Below are positions 35,951 through 46,271 of a stretch of 64,000 bases of DNA, in pieces. A model generated the notes under the pieces. It ran no database searches. It had not been told where the DNA came from and worked only from the letters and a program-made list of their open reading frames with translations. The stretch lies in contig NZ_LGHZ01000012.1 of assembly GCF_001266615.1 (NCBI RefSeq), positions 1 through 64,000 of the forward strand. The letters run 5' to 3'. Both the position numbers and the translations under genes were made by a program. The stretch is from Kluyvera genomosp. 1. GTDB taxonomy: Bacteria; Pseudomonadota; Gammaproteobacteria; Enterobacterales; Enterobacteriaceae. Position 1 is the first letter of the stretch. Each line of letters begins with the position of its first letter.

Positions 35951-37375
35951 TTACTTCTTCTTCGCCTTGGCGTTCGGCAGGTCGGTAATGCTACCTTCAA
36001 AGATTTCTGCTGCCAGGCCAACAGACTCGTGCAGAGTCGGGTGAGCGTGGATGGTCAGCGCGATATCTTCAGCATCACAGCCCATTTCGATAGCCAGACC
36101 GATTTCACCCAGCAGCTCGCCGCCGTTGGTACCGACAATCGCACCACCGATAACACGGTGAGATTCTTTGTCGAAGATAAGCTTGGTCATACCGTCTGCG
36201 CAGTCGGAAGCGATAGCACGGCCAGAAGCTGCCCACGGGAAGGTGGCGGTTTCATAGCTGATGCCTTTCTCTTTCGCTTCTTTCTCAGTCAGACCCACCC
36301 AGGCAACTTCTGGATCAGTATACGCAATGGATGGAATCACTTTCGGATCGAAGTAGTGTTTCTTACCGGCGATAACTTCAGCGGCAACGTGGCCTTCGTG
36401 AACACCTTTGTGCGCCAGCATCGGCTGACCGACGATATCGCCGATAGCAAAGATGTGCGGTACGTTGGTGCGCAGCTGTTTGTCGACGTGGATGAAGCCA
36501 CGGTCGTCAACTTCCACGCCAGCTTTGCCCGCGTCGAGGTTTTTACCGTTTGGTACGCGACCGATAGCCACCAGTACGGCGTCATAACGCTGTGCTTCTG
36601 CAGGGGCTTTTTTGCCTTCCATGGAAACATAGATACCGTCTGCTTTTGCTTCAACGGCGGTCACTTTGGTTTCCAGCATCAGGTTGAATTTCTTGCTGAT
36701 ACGTTTGGTGAAGACTTTAACAATGTCTTTGTCGGCTGCCGGGATAACCTGGTCAAACATTTCAACCACGTCAATCTCTGAACCCAGCGCATGGTATACG
36801 GTACCCATTTCCAGACCGATGATACCACCGCCCATGACCAACAGGCGTTTTGGAACTTCTTTCAGTTCCAGTGCGTCTGTGGAGTCCCACACTCGTGGAT
36901 CTTCATGTGGAATAAATGGCAGTTCAATCGGACGGGAACCCGCCGCGATGATGGCATTGTCGAAGTTGATAACGGTTTTGCCGTTTTCACCTTCCACTTC
37001 CAGAGTGTTGGCTCCGGTGAATTTACCCAGACCGTTAACCACTTTCACTTTACGGCCTTTCGCCATACCAGCCAGACCGCCGGTCAGTTGAGTGATTACT
37101 TTCTCTTTCCAGGTACGAATTTTGTCGATATCGGTTTTCGGCTCGCCGAAGACGATACCGTGTTCAGCCAGTGATTTGGCTTCTTCGATAACTTTTGCAA
37201 CGTGCAGCAGCGCTTTAGAAGGGATACAGCCAACGTTCAGACAAACACCGCCCAGGGTGCTGTAACGTTCTACGATTACGGTCTCCAGACCTAAATCCGC
37301 GCAACGGAAGGCAGCAGAATAACCTGCTGGGCCCGCCCCAAGTACCACGACCTGAGTTTTAATTTCAGTGCTCAT
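35951..37375 (-). CDS. lpdA: LpdA, dihydrolipoamide dehydrogenase (E3)
   Basis: FAD enzyme shared by pyruvate and 2-oxoglutarate dehydrogenase and glycine cleavage; reoxidises lipoamide with NAD+. The 474 residues equal E. coli. The redox pair is Cys45 and Cys50 (GGVCLNVGC), the FAD motif is GAGPAGYSAA, the NAD motif GGGIIGLEMG, and the catalytic His-Glu are in HAHPTLHES. ATG 37375 gives MSTEIKTQ; ATG 37378 would add one residue. It lies downstream of aceF but has its own promoter region and is separated from aceF by a strong terminator. Confidence 0.97.
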   Translation of the reverse strand: MSTEIKTQVVVLGAGPAGYSAAFRCADLGLETVIVERYSTLGGVCLNVGCIPSKALLHVAKVIEEAKSLAEHGIVFGEPKTDIDKIRTWKEKVITQLTGGLAGMAKGRKVKVVNGLGKFTGANTLEVEGENGKTVINFDNAIIAAGSRPIELPFIPHEDPRVWDSTDALELKEVPKRLLVMGGGIIGLEMGTVYHALGSEIDVVEMFDQVIPAADKDIVKVFTKRISKKFNLMLETKVTAVEAKADGIYVSMEGKKAPAEAQRYDAVLVAIGRVPNGKNLDAGKAGVEVDDRGFIHVDKQLRTNVPHIFAIGDIVGQPMLAHKGVHEGHVAAEVIAGKKHYFDPKVIPSIAYTDPEVAWVGLTEKEAKEKGISYETATFPWAASGRAIASDCADGMTKLIFDKESHRVIGGAIVGTNGGELLGEIGLAIEMGCDAEDIALTIHAHPTLHESVGLAAEIFEGSITDLPNAKAKKK

Positions 37376-37464
37376 CATGACCTCTATCATTTATATCCGG
37401 CGGGTCTGACGCTTATGTTTTTACGCCCATGTCCACCGGGACGTTCTATCCGCGTGTATTTTAC

Positions 37465-37482
37465 AAAATTGTTAACAATTTT
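37465..37482. promoter_or_regulatory. 18-bp palindrome in the lpdA promoter
   Basis: AAAATTGTTAACAATTTT is perfectly symmetric. On the minus strand it lies between a -35 TTTAAA and a -10 TAAAAT at 17 bases. The same region of E. coli lpd is an ArcA target; GTTAA-type half-sites fit. Confidence 0.55.
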
Positions 37483-37551
37483 TAAACAACAAACGGCAAA
37501 CGATTTTGTCCTTTGTTGCTGGTAACCCCGAAACAGCCCCAAGGTTACCAG

Positions 37552-37581
37552 AAAAAAGCCGGCCGTCAGGCCGGCTTTTTT
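37552..37581 (-). terminator. Terminator of aceF
   Basis: AAAAAAGCCGGCC/GGCCGGCTTTTTT arms with a 4-base loop; it abuts the aceF stop. It should end most pdhR-aceEF transcripts before lpdA. Confidence 0.9.
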
Positions 37582-37582
37582 G

Positions 37583-39472
37583 TTACATCACCAAACGGCG
37601 AATGTCGCTCAACATGTTGTTGATGATGGTGATGAAACGCGCACCATCAGCACCGTCGATTACGCGGTGGTCGAAGGAAAGAGACATCGGCATCATCAGA
37701 CGCGGAGTGAACTCTTTACCGTTCCACACTGGCTCCATCGCAGATTTGGAGACACCGAGGATAGCCACTTCTGGCGCGTTAACGATTGGCGCGAAGTGAG
37801 TCGTCCCGATACCACCCAGGCTGGAGATAGTGAAGCAACCGCCCTGCATTTCGCCCGCGGTCAGCTTGCCATCACGTGCTTTCTTAGAGATCGCCATCAG
37901 TTCGCGAGACAGCTCGGTAATGCTCTTCTTGTTCACGTCTTTGAAGACCGGAACAACCAGACCATTTGGCGTATCAACTGCAACACCGATGTTGATGTAT
38001 TTCTTCAGCGTCAGCTTCTGACCATCTTCAGACAGAGAGCTGTTGAAACGTGGCATCTGCTCAAGCGCCGCTGCAACGGCTTTCATGATGAAGACCACTG
38101 GGGTGAACTTCACGTCCAGTTTGCGCTTAGCAGCTTCATCGTTCTGGGCTTTACGGAACGCTTCCAGATCGGTGATATCGGTTTTGTCGAAGTGGGTAAC
38201 GTGCGGGATCATCACCCAGTTACGGCTCAGGTTAGCACCAGAGATTTTCTGGATGCGGCCCATTTCCACTTCTTCGATTTCGCCAAACTTGCTGAAGTCG
38301 ACCTTCGGCCAAGGCAGCATGCCCGGCAGACCGCCGCCAGCCGCTGCTGCTGGAGCAGCTTCAGCGCGCTTGATAGCGTCTTTCACGTAAGATTGAACGT
38401 CTTCACGCAGGATACGACCTTTACGACCGGTACCTTTCACTTTCGCCAGGTTAACACCGAATTCGCGCGCCAGGCGACGAATCAGCGGAGTCGCGTGAAC
38501 GTAAGCGTCGTTTTCAGCGAAATCGGATTTACCGGCTGCTGCGGCTGCCGGAGCAGGTGCCGCAGCTGGCGCAGGTGCAGCGGCCGGAGCCGGTGCTGCT
38601 GCTTGTGCCGGAGCGGCTGCTGGTGCAGCGCCTTCCACTTCGAAGACCATAATCAGAGAGCCGGTTTTCACTTTGTCGCCGGTGCTGATTTTGATCTCTT
38701 TCACGGTACCCGCGAACGGAGCCGGGACTTCCATGGAAGCTTTGTCGCCTTCAACGGTGATCAGTGACTGTTCAGCGGCAATTTTATCGCCCACTTTCAC
38801 CATCACTTCGGTCACTTCAACTTCGTCACCGCCGATGTCCGGTACGTTCACTTCTTTAGAACCGGAAGCTGCTGGTGCAGCCGCCGCAGCTGGAGCCGCA
38901 GCCTGAGCTGGTGCCGCAGCAGGCGCAGCGCCCGCAACTTCGAAGACCATAATCAGGGAGCCAGTCGACACTTTGTCACCGGTGTTGATTTTGATCTCTT
39001 TAACGGTACCCGCGAATGGCGCAGGAACTTCCATAGACGCTTTGTCGCCTTCTACGGTGATCAGAGACTGCTCAGCCGTAACGGTGTCGCCCACTTTAAC
39101 CATGATTTCGGTGACTTCGACTTCGTCGCCGCCGATGTCAGGCACGTGTACGTCTTTTGCCGCTGCCGCAGCAGGTGCTGCTGCCGGAGCCGCTTCTTTC
39201 TTCTCTTCTGCCTTGGCAGGTGCAGCTGCTGCTGCACCGTCGGCGGAATCGAAAATCATGATCAGTTTGCCGGTCTCAGTTTTGTCGCCAACAGAGACTT
39301 TGATCTCTTTAACAACGCCAGCCTGAGGAGACGGAACTTCCATAGAGGCTTTGTCGCCTTCTACGGTGATCAGCGACTGTTCAGCTTCAACTTTGTCGCC
39401 TACTTTGACCAGGATCTCGGTGATTTCAACTTCATCAGCCCCGATGTCCGGTACATTGATTTCGATAGCCAT
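37583..39472 (-). CDS. aceF: AceF, dihydrolipoamide acetyltransferase (E2)
   Basis: Core of pyruvate dehydrogenase; accepts acetyl from E1 on lipoyl-lysine and gives it to CoA. The 629 residues contain three tandem lipoyl domains, each with an EGDKASME motif whose Lys is lipoylated, joined by Ala/Pro-rich linkers, then a peripheral subunit-binding domain ([23 protein letters not shown]) and the catalytic domain with [12 protein letters not shown] near residue 600. Second structural gene of the operon, 14 bases after aceE. Confidence 0.97.
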   Translation of the reverse strand: MAIEINVPDIGADEVEITEILVKVGDKVEAEQSLITVEGDKASMEVPSPQAGVVKEIKVSVGDKTETGKLIMIFDSADGAAAAAPAKAEEKKEAAPAAAPAAAAAKDVHVPDIGGDEVEVTEIMVKVGDTVTAEQSLITVEGDKASMEVPAPFAGTVKEIKINTGDKVSTGSLIMVFEVAGAAPAAAPAQAAAPAAAAAPAASGSKEVNVPDIGGDEVEVTEVMVKVGDKIAAEQSLITVEGDKASMEVPAPFAGTVKEIKISTGDKVKTGSLIMVFEVEGAAPAAAPAQAAAPAPAAAPAPAAAPAPAAAAAGKSDFAENDAYVHATPLIRRLAREFGVNLAKVKGTGRKGRILREDVQSYVKDAIKRAEAAPAAAAGGGLPGMLPWPKVDFSKFGEIEEVEMGRIQKISGANLSRNWVMIPHVTHFDKTDITDLEAFRKAQNDEAAKRKLDVKFTPVVFIMKAVAAALEQMPRFNSSLSEDGQKLTLKKYINIGVAVDTPNGLVVPVFKDVNKKSITELSRELMAISKKARDGKLTAGEMQGGCFTISSLGGIGTTHFAPIVNAPEVAILGVSKSAMEPVWNGKEFTPRLMMPMSLSFDHRVIDGADGARFITIINNMLSDIRRLVM

Positions 39473-39486
39473 TGTTTCTTTACCTC

Positions 39487-42150
39487 TTACGCCAGACGCG
39501 GGTTAACTTTTTCTGCATCGATGTTGAATTTAGTGATGGCTTCCGCAACCACTTTCTTATCGATTTCGCCACGTTTAGCCAGTTCGCCCAGTGCCGCTAC
39601 AACCACGTAGGAAGCATCAACTTCGAAGTGGTGACGCAGGTTTTCACGGCTGTCAGAGCGGCCAAAGCCGTCGGTACCCAGTACGCGGTAATCATCAGCC
39701 GGTACATAAGTACGAACCTGCTCAGCAAACAGTTTCATATAGTCGGTGGATGCCACTGCCGGCGCGTCGTTCATCACCTGAGCGATGTAAGGAACGCGTG
39801 GAGTTTCCATTGGGTGCAGCATGTTCCAGCGCTCACAGTCCTGACCATCACGTGCCAGTTCGGTGAAGGAGGTGACGGAGTAAACGTCGGAACCTACGCC
39901 GTAGTCGTTCGCCAGGATCTGCGCTGCTTCACGAACGTGACGCAGGATAGAACCGGAGCCCAGCAGCTGAACTTTACCTTTGCTACCTGCAACGGTTTCG
40001 AGTTTATAGATACCTTTACGGATACCTTCCTCGGCACCTGCTGGCATCGCCGGCATGTGGTAGTTTTCGTTCAGCGTGGTGATGTAGTAGTAAACGTTCT
40101 CTTGCGCTTCACCGTACATACGTTCCAGACCATCATGCATGATGACCGCAACTTCGTACGCGTAAGACGGATCGTAAGAGATACAGTTCGGGATAGTCAG
40201 AGACTGAATATGGCTGTGACCATCTTCGTGCTGCAGACCTTCGCCGTTCAGCGTCGTACGACCGGAAGTACCGCCTACCAGGAAGCCGCGAGCCTGTTGG
40301 TCGCCAGCCTGCCAGCACAGGTCACCGATACGCTGGAACCCGAACATGGAGTAGTAGATGTAGAACGGGATCATCGGCAGGTTGTTGGTGCTGTAAGAAG
40401 TCGCAGCCGCCAGCCAGGATGCGCCAGCGCCCAGTTCGTTGATACCTTCCTGCAGGATCTGACCTTTTTCGTCTTCTTTGTAGTAAGCAACCTGCTCACG
40501 GTCCTGCGGGGTGTACTGCTGGCCGTTCGGGCTGTAAATACCGATCTGACGGAACAGGCCTTCCATACCAAAGGTACGCGCTTCATCGGCGATGATTGGC
40601 ACCAGACGGTCTTTGATGGACTTGTTCTTCAGCATCACGTTCAGGGCACGAACAAACGCGATGGTGGTAGAAATTTCTTTGTTCTGCTCTTCCAGCAGCG
40701 GACCGAAATCTTCCAGCGTTGGCAGCTCCAGCTTCTCGTCGAAGTTAGGCTGACGGCTTGGCAGATAACCGTGCAGTTTTTCACGCTGGGCGTGCAGATA
40801 GGTGTGCTCTTCGGAACCTTCAGGGAAGGTCACGTATGGCAGTTTTTCGATATCAGCATCGGCAACCGGCACATTGAAACGATCGCGGACGTAGCGAACG
40901 CCGTCCATGTTCATTTTCTTAACCTGGTGAGCGATGTTTTTACCTTCAGCGGTGTCGCCCATGCCATAACCTTTGATGGTATGAGCAAGGATTACGGTCG
41001 CTTTACCGGTCGTTTCCTGCGCTTTTTTCAGTGCAGCGAAGACTTTCTTCGGATCGTGACCACCACGGTTCAGTGCCCAGATCTGCTCGTCGCTCCAGTC
41101 AGCAACCAGCGCAGCGGTTTCTGGGTATTTACCGAAGAAGTGCTCACGAACATAAGCGCCGTCTTTGGATTTGAAGGTCTGGTAGTCGCCGTCAACGGTT
41201 TCGTTCATCAGCTGGATCAGTTTACCGCTGGTGTCTTTACGCAGCAGCTCATCCCAACGACCGCCCCAGATAACCTTGATAACGTTCCAGCCAGCACCTG
41301 CGAAGATGCCTTCCAGTTCGTTAATGATCTTGCCGTTACCGGTGACTGGGCCATCCAGACGCTGCAGGTTACAGTTGATAACGAAGACCAGGTTGTCCAG
41401 TTTTTCACGGGTGGCAATGGTAATCGCACCTTTGGATTCTGGCTCATCCATCTCGCCGTCGCCCAGGAAGGCATAAACGGTTTGCTTGGAGGTGTCTTTC
41501 AGACCACGGTGTTCCAGATATTTCAGGAATTTAGCCTGGTAGATCGCACCGATTGGACCCAGACCCATAGAAACGGTCGGGAACTGCCAGAAGGTTGGCA
41601 TCAGTTTCGGGTGCGGGTAGGAAGACAGACCTTTACCGTGAACTTCCTGACGGAAGTTGTTCATCTGCTCTTCGGTCAGACGGCCTTCGAGGAATGCACG
41701 TGCGTAAACGCCCGGGGAGATGTGGCCCTGGAAGTACACCAGGTCGCCGCCATCCTGCTCGTTACGGGCGCGGAAGAAGTGGTTGAAACACACTTCATAG
41801 AATGTGGCTGAAGACTGGAAGGAAGCCATGTGGCCGCCGAGCTCGAGGTCTTTTTTAGACGCACGCAGCACGGTCATGATGGCGTTCCAACGGATAGCAG
41901 AACGAATACGACGTTCCAGCTCCAGATTGCCCGGGTATTCCGGTTCATCTTCAACGGCAATAGTGTTGACGTAACCGCTCGCCCCTGCACCAGCAGCTAC
42001 CTGAACGCCGCCTTTGCGCGCTTCAGAGAGCAGTTGGTCGACCAGATACTGAGCACGCTCAACACCTTCTTCACGGATGACCGATTCGATCGCCTGTAGC
42101 CAGTCGCGAGTTTCGATCGGATCCACGTCATTTTGTAAACGTTCTGACAT
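39487..42150 (-). CDS. aceE: AceE, pyruvate dehydrogenase E1
   Basis: Thiamine diphosphate enzyme that decarboxylates pyruvate and reductively acetylates the AceF lipoyl groups. The 887 residues equal E. coli. The ThDP/Mg motif is [13 protein letters not shown] with the downstream NCNLQ; conserved stretches include [17 protein letters not shown] and [19 protein letters not shown] 42150 is preceded by AAGGAA. It follows pdhR across a leader carrying a long hairpin. Confidence 0.97.
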   Translation of the reverse strand: MSERLQNDVDPIETRDWLQAIESVIREEGVERAQYLVDQLLSEARKGGVQVAAGAGASGYVNTIAVEDEPEYPGNLELERRIRSAIRWNAIMTVLRASKKDLELGGHMASFQSSATFYEVCFNHFFRARNEQDGGDLVYFQGHISPGVYARAFLEGRLTEEQMNNFRQEVHGKGLSSYPHPKLMPTFWQFPTVSMGLGPIGAIYQAKFLKYLEHRGLKDTSKQTVYAFLGDGEMDEPESKGAITIATREKLDNLVFVINCNLQRLDGPVTGNGKIINELEGIFAGAGWNVIKVIWGGRWDELLRKDTSGKLIQLMNETVDGDYQTFKSKDGAYVREHFFGKYPETAALVADWSDEQIWALNRGGHDPKKVFAALKKAQETTGKATVILAHTIKGYGMGDTAEGKNIAHQVKKMNMDGVRYVRDRFNVPVADADIEKLPYVTFPEGSEEHTYLHAQREKLHGYLPSRQPNFDEKLELPTLEDFGPLLEEQNKEISTTIAFVRALNVMLKNKSIKDRLVPIIADEARTFGMEGLFRQIGIYSPNGQQYTPQDREQVAYYKEDEKGQILQEGINELGAGASWLAAATSYSTNNLPMIPFYIYYSMFGFQRIGDLCWQAGDQQARGFLVGGTSGRTTLNGEGLQHEDGHSHIQSLTIPNCISYDPSYAYEVAVIMHDGLERMYGEAQENVYYYITTLNENYHMPAMPAGAEEGIRKGIYKLETVAGSKGKVQLLGSGSILRHVREAAQILANDYGVGSDVYSVTSFTELARDGQDCERWNMLHPMETPRVPYIAQVMNDAPAVASTDYMKLFAEQVRTYVPADDYRVLGTDGFGRSDSRENLRHHFEVDASYVVVAALGELAKRGEIDKKVVAEAITKFNIDAEKVNPRLA

Positions 42151-42189
42151 GGGGGTATTCCTTATCTATCTAATACGTTGAGTTATCTG

Positions 42190-42237
42190 GAACCTGTCCC
42201 ATTGCACTCTTGCGAAAGAACGCAATAAGACAGGTTC
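42190..42237 (-). other. Long hairpin between pdhR and aceE
   Basis: GAACCTGTC (42190-42198) pairs with GACAGGTTC (42229-42237), and inside it ATTGC (42201-42205) pairs with GCAAT (42222-42226). It could shape processing of the pdhR-aceE transcript or expose a separate aceE start. There is no T run. Confidence 0.5.
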
Positions 42238-42311
42238 TGCGTTTAGTTGCCGCGCGTTAAATAGCGCTTGATTTACAACATCTTCTGGTTAAATTTCTGC
42301 CAGAAAAATCA

Positions 42312-43076
42312 CTAATTCTTTCGTTGCTCCAGGCGGCGTAAGGAGCGTTCACGACGGCTTTCCTCACGGCTACGGTCCAGGAGAATCTCTTCGATAAACG
42401 CCAGGTGACGGTGGGACGCTTCGCGTGCCTCTTCCGGCTTGCCAGCGATAATCGCTTCAAAAATACGGGTTCGGTGGCTGCTGACTAACGGCAGCATTTC
42501 CCGACGCGCGTACAACAATTCAAAGTTTTGGCGAACATTCTGCGCCAGCATCGGCTCCATACATCTGAGCAAATGGAGCAGCACAACATTATGTGCCGCT
42601 TCGGTGACAGCAATTTGATACTGAAGTACCGCATCTGATTCACCGTCAAGGTCGCCGGACTGTTGAGCAAGCTCGATGGCATGGTGGAGTTCACGGATAC
42701 GCGTTTTGTCTTCATCCGTGCTACGTAATGCAGCGTAATAGGCCGCAATACCTTCCAGCGCATGGCGCGTCTCAAGCAGGTCAAACTGGGATTCAGGATG
42801 GTCGGAGAGCAGCTCAACCAGTGGATCGCTAAAACTCTGCCACAGGCTGCTCTGAACAAAAGTGCCACCACCCTGACGACGCAGCAGTAAACCCTTCGCT
42901 TCGAGACGTTGGATCGCCTCGCGTAAGGAGGGGCGGGAAACGTCGAACTGTTTTGCCAGCTCACGTTCCGGTGGGAGTTTTTCCCCGGGGCGTAAAGTCC
43001 CCTCAAGAATTAAAAACTCCAACTGCTGCTCAATCACATCGGAGAGTTTTGGTTGGCGAATTTTGCTGTAGGCCAT
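42312..43076 (-). CDS. pdhR: PdhR, GntR-family pyruvate-responsive repressor
   Basis: Represses pdhR-aceEF and respiratory genes; pyruvate releases it. The 254 residues have a winged HTH ([20 protein letters not shown], then [18 protein letters not shown]) and a C-terminal FCD domain. ATG 43076 follows AGGAAA. First gene of the operon, with its own operator 33 bases upstream of the start codon. Confidence 0.97.
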   Translation of the reverse strand: MAYSKIRQPKLSDVIEQQLEFLILEGTLRPGEKLPPERELAKQFDVSRPSLREAIQRLEAKGLLLRRQGGGTFVQSSLWQSFSDPLVELLSDHPESQFDLLETRHALEGIAAYYAALRSTDEDKTRIRELHHAIELAQQSGDLDGESDAVLQYQIAVTEAAHNVVLLHLLRCMEPMLAQNVRQNFELLYARREMLPLVSSHRTRIFEAIIAGKPEEAREASHRHLAFIEEILLDRSREESRRERSLRRLEQRKN

Positions 43077-43108
43077 GATTTCCTGTCTTAAGCCATTTGC
43101 CCGGAGTC

Positions 43109-43125
43109 AATTGGTCTTACCAATT
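43109..43125. promoter_or_regulatory. PdhR operator
   Basis: AATTGGTCTTACCAATT matches the PdhR consensus AATTGGTNNNACCAATT exactly and is perfectly symmetric in its arms. It lies just downstream of the predicted pdhR promoter. Confidence 0.93.
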
Positions 43126-43141
43126 TCATGTTCTTGACGCT

Positions 43142-43170
43142 AAAGTAACAAAGTATTCACCTTCTGTCCA
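43142..43170 (-). promoter_or_regulatory. pdhR-aceEF promoter
   Basis: On the minus strand -35 TGGACA (43165-43170), 17-base spacer, -10 TACTTT (43142-43147). The operator sits at about +10 to +26, so PdhR would block initiation or clearance. Confidence 0.65.
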
Positions 43171-43612
43171 TACAGGTTTTGATTGAAATCAGTAAACCCG
43201 GCACTTTTTAACAACATTACAGAAATGATGTTTCAGAATTGTAACCTTGCACAAAAAACAACTTTACCTATAAAGAAGTACAATTAACTAAATAAAAACA
43301 AAGATAAGCAAACTGAAGCGTTTCAATACCGAAATAAATGAATTTAAATTCATATTAATGATTTAATATTCACTTTTAATGCAATGTAACAATTACAAAC
43401 CTGCGTGACAGCTGTTGGCTTTTTATCCAACCTGTCTTCATCCCTTCATAAAGCAGGTGCATTCCTCCGCGCTTACCACTATTCTGCTGATGACGAAAGA
43501 GTCTTACCTCTTTTTAAGAAAAGCTTTTCGTAAACATAACAATACAGAAAACGGAATTTCTTAAGTACATACGCAACAGCGTCACAATAATAACCACACA
43601 CGAGGTTTCACA
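43171..43612. other. Long AT-rich region upstream of aroP
   Basis: About 440 bases without a supported gene between the pdh promoter and aroP. It is AT-rich from about 43200 to 43400 and contains several TGTAA-like half-sites (for example TGTAACAATTACA near 43387), but none with the spacing of a full TyrR box. The aroP ribosome binding site is CGAGG just before ATG. Confidence 0.5.
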
Positions 43613-44983
43613 ATGGAAGGTCAACAGCAAGGCTCCCAGCTTAAGCGCGGCCTTAAGAACCGCCATATACAGCTGATCGCTCTGGGCGGCGCTATCGGCA
43701 CGGGCCTGTTTCTCGGCAGCGCTTCCGTTATTCAGTCGGCGGGTCCGGGGATTATTCTCGGCTACGCTATCGCCGGTTTTATTGCTTTTATGATCATGCG
43801 CCAACTGGGCGAAATGGTGGTAGAAGAGCCCGTAGCAGGCTCCTTTAGCCACTTCGCCTATAAATACTGGGGCAACTTCGCCGGCTTCGCATCGGGCTGG
43901 AACTACTGGGTACTGTACGTTCTGGTTGCCATGGCCGAGCTGACGGCGGTCGGTAAGTACATCCAGTTCTGGTGGCCTGAGATCCCAACCTGGGTATCCG
44001 CAGCGGTCTTCTTCATCGCGATCAACGCCATCAACCTGACCAACGTGAAAGTGTTTGGTGAGATGGAGTTCTGGTTTGCCATTATTAAAGTTATCGCCGT
44101 TATCGCGATGATTTTGTTTGGTGCATGGTTGCTCTTCAGCGATACCGCAGGCCCGCAGGCCACCGTACGTAACCTGTGGGAACAAGGCGGCTTCCTCCCG
44201 CATGGCTGGACCGGGCTGGTCATGATGATGGCAATCATCATGTTCTCCTTCGGTGGCCTGGAGCTGGTTGGGATCACCGCGGCAGAAGCGGATAACCCAG
44301 AGCAGAGCATTCCAAAAGCCACCAACCAGGTTATCTACCGTATCCTGATTTTCTATGTGGGTTCGCTGGCTATCCTGCTCTCCCTGATGCCATGGACCCG
44401 CGTGACGGCTGATGTCAGCCCGTTCGTGCTGATCTTCCACGAACTGGGTGACTCTTTCGTTGCTAACGCCCTGAACATCGTGGTACTGACCGCTGCACTG
44501 TCCGTGTACAACAGCTGTGTTTACTGCAACAGCCGTATGCTGTTCGGCCTGGCGCAGCAGGGCAATGCGCCAAAAGCATTGCTGAGCGTTGATAAACGCG
44601 GCGTACCGGTCAACACCATTCTGGTTTCTGCTTTCGTTACCGCACTGTGCGTGCTGATCAACTACCTGGCCCCTGAGTCGGCGTTTGGTCTGCTGATGGC
44701 GTTGGTGGTCTCGGCCCTGGTGATCAACTGGGCAATGATTAGCCTGGCTCACATGAAGTTCCGCAAAGCGAAACAGCAGCAGGGTGTTACCACTCGCTTC
44801 CCCGCGCTGTTCTATCCGCTGGGTAACTGGATCTGCCTGATCTTCATGGCGGCAGTGCTGGTCATCATGGTGATGACGCCAGGCATGGCTATCTCCGTTT
44901 GGCTGATTCCGGTGTGGCTGGTTATTCTCGGCATTGGCTACATGTTCAAACAAAAGAACGTGAAAACCGTGAAGGCGCACTAA
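43613..44983 (+). CDS. aroP: AroP, aromatic amino acid permease
   Basis: Proton-driven inner-membrane permease for Phe, Tyr and Trp of the amino acid-polyamine-organocation family. 456 residues with about twelve membrane segments. Conserved stretches are GLKNRHIQLIALGGAIGTGL and EADNPEQSIPKA. Divergent from pdhR. In E. coli ampE follows on the other strand; here a sugar cluster intervenes. Confidence 0.96.
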   Translation: MEGQQQGSQLKRGLKNRHIQLIALGGAIGTGLFLGSASVIQSAGPGIILGYAIAGFIAFMIMRQLGEMVVEEPVAGSFSHFAYKYWGNFAGFASGWNYWVLYVLVAMAELTAVGKYIQFWWPEIPTWVSAAVFFIAINAINLTNVKVFGEMEFWFAIIKVIAVIAMILFGAWLLFSDTAGPQATVRNLWEQGGFLPHGWTGLVMMMAIIMFSFGGLELVGITAAEADNPEQSIPKATNQVIYRILIFYVGSLAILLSLMPWTRVTADVSPFVLIFHELGDSFVANALNIVVLTAALSVYNSCVYCNSRMLFGLAQQGNAPKALLSVDKRGVPVNTILVSAFVTALCVLINYLAPESAFGLLMALVVSALVINWAMISLAHMKFRKAKQQQGVTTRFPALFYPLGNWICLIFMAAVLVIMVMTPGMAISVWLIPVWLVILGIGYMFKQKNVKTVKAH

Positions 44984-44993
44984 TTTCTGTCCA

Positions 44994-45022
44994 CGCTCTG
45001 TATCCACCGCGGGTACAGAGCG
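44994..45022 (+). terminator. Hairpin after aroP
   Basis: Perfect 9-bp arms CGCTCTGTA/TACAGAGCG with an 11-base loop shortly after the aroP stop. The T run is poor (TTCACCCT), so termination may be partial. Confidence 0.5.
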
Positions 45023-45089
45023 TTCACCCTCCCGCCAAAGTGATGTACCATTGCCTGGGTTACCGCCGATAAAAGGACCCGGATGGCCG

Positions 45090-46130
45090 ATGAAAAAAAA
45101 CCTCACAATCAAAGACATTGCTGAACTGGCAAGCGTCTCTATCGCCACCGTTTCACGGGTACTCAACAACAACAGCTGGGTCTCGGATAAAACCCGAGCC
45201 AAAGTGCAAAAAGTCATCGACGAGAATCACTTCAGCCCAAATCTGATGGCGCGCAGCATGATTTCGCGTAAGAGCATGACGCTTGCCGTGGTGGTCTCCG
45301 ATATTACCAACCCCTACTTCGCCACGCTGGTGGAGCAAATCGAGAAAGCCTGCCTGCAAGCTGGCTACAAAATTATCCTCTTCGATACTCAATCGGCGAA
45401 CAAACGCGCGGGTTCAATGCAGGTGATTGCCGAAGATCAAATCTTCAGCACCATCATCGACAGCCAGCTCGACGGCGTCATCATCCTCGGCGGCAATATC
45501 GACTACCTGAAAGTCCCCGAGAGCTATCTACAAGGCCTGACAAAGCTGATTGCCGCCCTGCCGGTTATCGTGGTCGGCCGCAAGCTTGCCCGTTACGATT
45601 ACGCCTGTCTCGAGCGTGACCAGGTCAACTGTGTGGCCATGGTGACTCGTCATCTGCTGGACAAAGGCTATCGCGACATTGCATTTGTGGGCGGCTCCTC
45701 GCACGTCTATATGACCGGCCAACGCGTCGCTAGCTTTCTGCAAACGCTGAAAGAGGCTGGTCTTGATGAACAAAAGGCCGCTATTTTCGAGACCAACTTC
45801 TACCCGGAACATGGCTACGAGGCCGCAGAACAGCTGCTGAAATCCGGTCGCGCCCTACCTCAGGCTATCCTCGCAATAAACGATCGCGTCGCGATGGGCG
45901 CCATCCGCGCGCTGAAAGATAATGGCCTGTCTGTCCCTGATGATATCGCCGTCGCCAGCTGCGAGTACTTCCCCGGCAGCGAGTATTTCATTCCTCGAAT
46001 AACTACCGTTAATCATAAAAATAATGAAATTGGTCAACAGGTTATCCGCCAGATGATGACCATTCTTCAGGACATGCTGCCCGACATTTCTCCTATTACG
46101 CCAGTGCTGATCGCCGGCGAATCAGCGTAA
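45090..46130 (+). CDS. LacI-family transcriptional repressor
   Basis: 346 residues: N-terminal LacI HTH (TIKDIAELASVSIATVSRVLNN) and a periplasmic-binding-protein-like effector domain (LAVVVSDITNPYFATLVEQIE; AILAINDRVAMGAIRAL). ATG 45090 puts the HTH at the N-terminus as in the family; a longer frame has no support. It is the first gene of a five-gene catabolic cluster inserted between aroP and ampE, and the palindrome at 46234-46249 is its likely target. The effector is probably a sugar or sugar phosphate handled by the next genes. Confidence 0.9.
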   Translation: MKKNLTIKDIAELASVSIATVSRVLNNNSWVSDKTRAKVQKVIDENHFSPNLMARSMISRKSMTLAVVVSDITNPYFATLVEQIEKACLQAGYKIILFDTQSANKRAGSMQVIAEDQIFSTIIDSQLDGVIILGGNIDYLKVPESYLQGLTKLIAALPVIVVGRKLARYDYACLERDQVNCVAMVTRHLLDKGYRDIAFVGGSSHVYMTGQRVASFLQTLKEAGLDEQKAAIFETNFYPEHGYEAAEQLLKSGRALPQAILAINDRVAMGAIRALKDNGLSVPDDIAVASCEYFPGSEYFIPRITTVNHKNNEIGQQVIRQMMTILQDMLPDISPITPVLIAGESA

Positions 46131-46233
46131 CGCCTCCGCTGGCCGCACGGCCAGCTGCACACTAAATATTCAGATCTTAATCACAGATCGTCGTTCGTAA
46201 AATTGACGGTTCATTTTCTCTCATAATATTTTA

Positions 46234-46249
46234 CTGAAAACGTTTTCAG
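46234..46249. promoter_or_regulatory. LacI-type operator before the SIS gene
   Basis: CTGAAAACGTTTTCAG is a perfect 16-bp palindrome with the central CG typical of LacI/GalR-family operators. It lies 23 bases before the SIS gene start and just downstream of TTGACG (46204-46209) and an AT-rich -10 region (CATAATATTTT). The regulator gene is immediately upstream. Confidence 0.8.
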
Positions 46250-46271
46250 TTTTCAGCAATGAGAGGCCGTA

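Noticed and set aside
39472-41811. 779-codon frame on the plus strand over aceE
   Set aside because: Antisense to aceE, which is identical in length and motifs to the E. coli gene; codon use of the real gene keeps this frame open by chance.
43380-43410. TyrR box near TGTAACAATTACA upstream of aroP
   Set aside because: The two half-sites are much closer than the six-base spacing of the TyrR consensus.
43514-45217. Long 567-codon frame on the minus strand over aroP
   Set aside because: It lies opposite the well-supported aroP gene, is rich in His, Gln and Asp as expected from antisense of a membrane protein gene, and has no recognisable domain.
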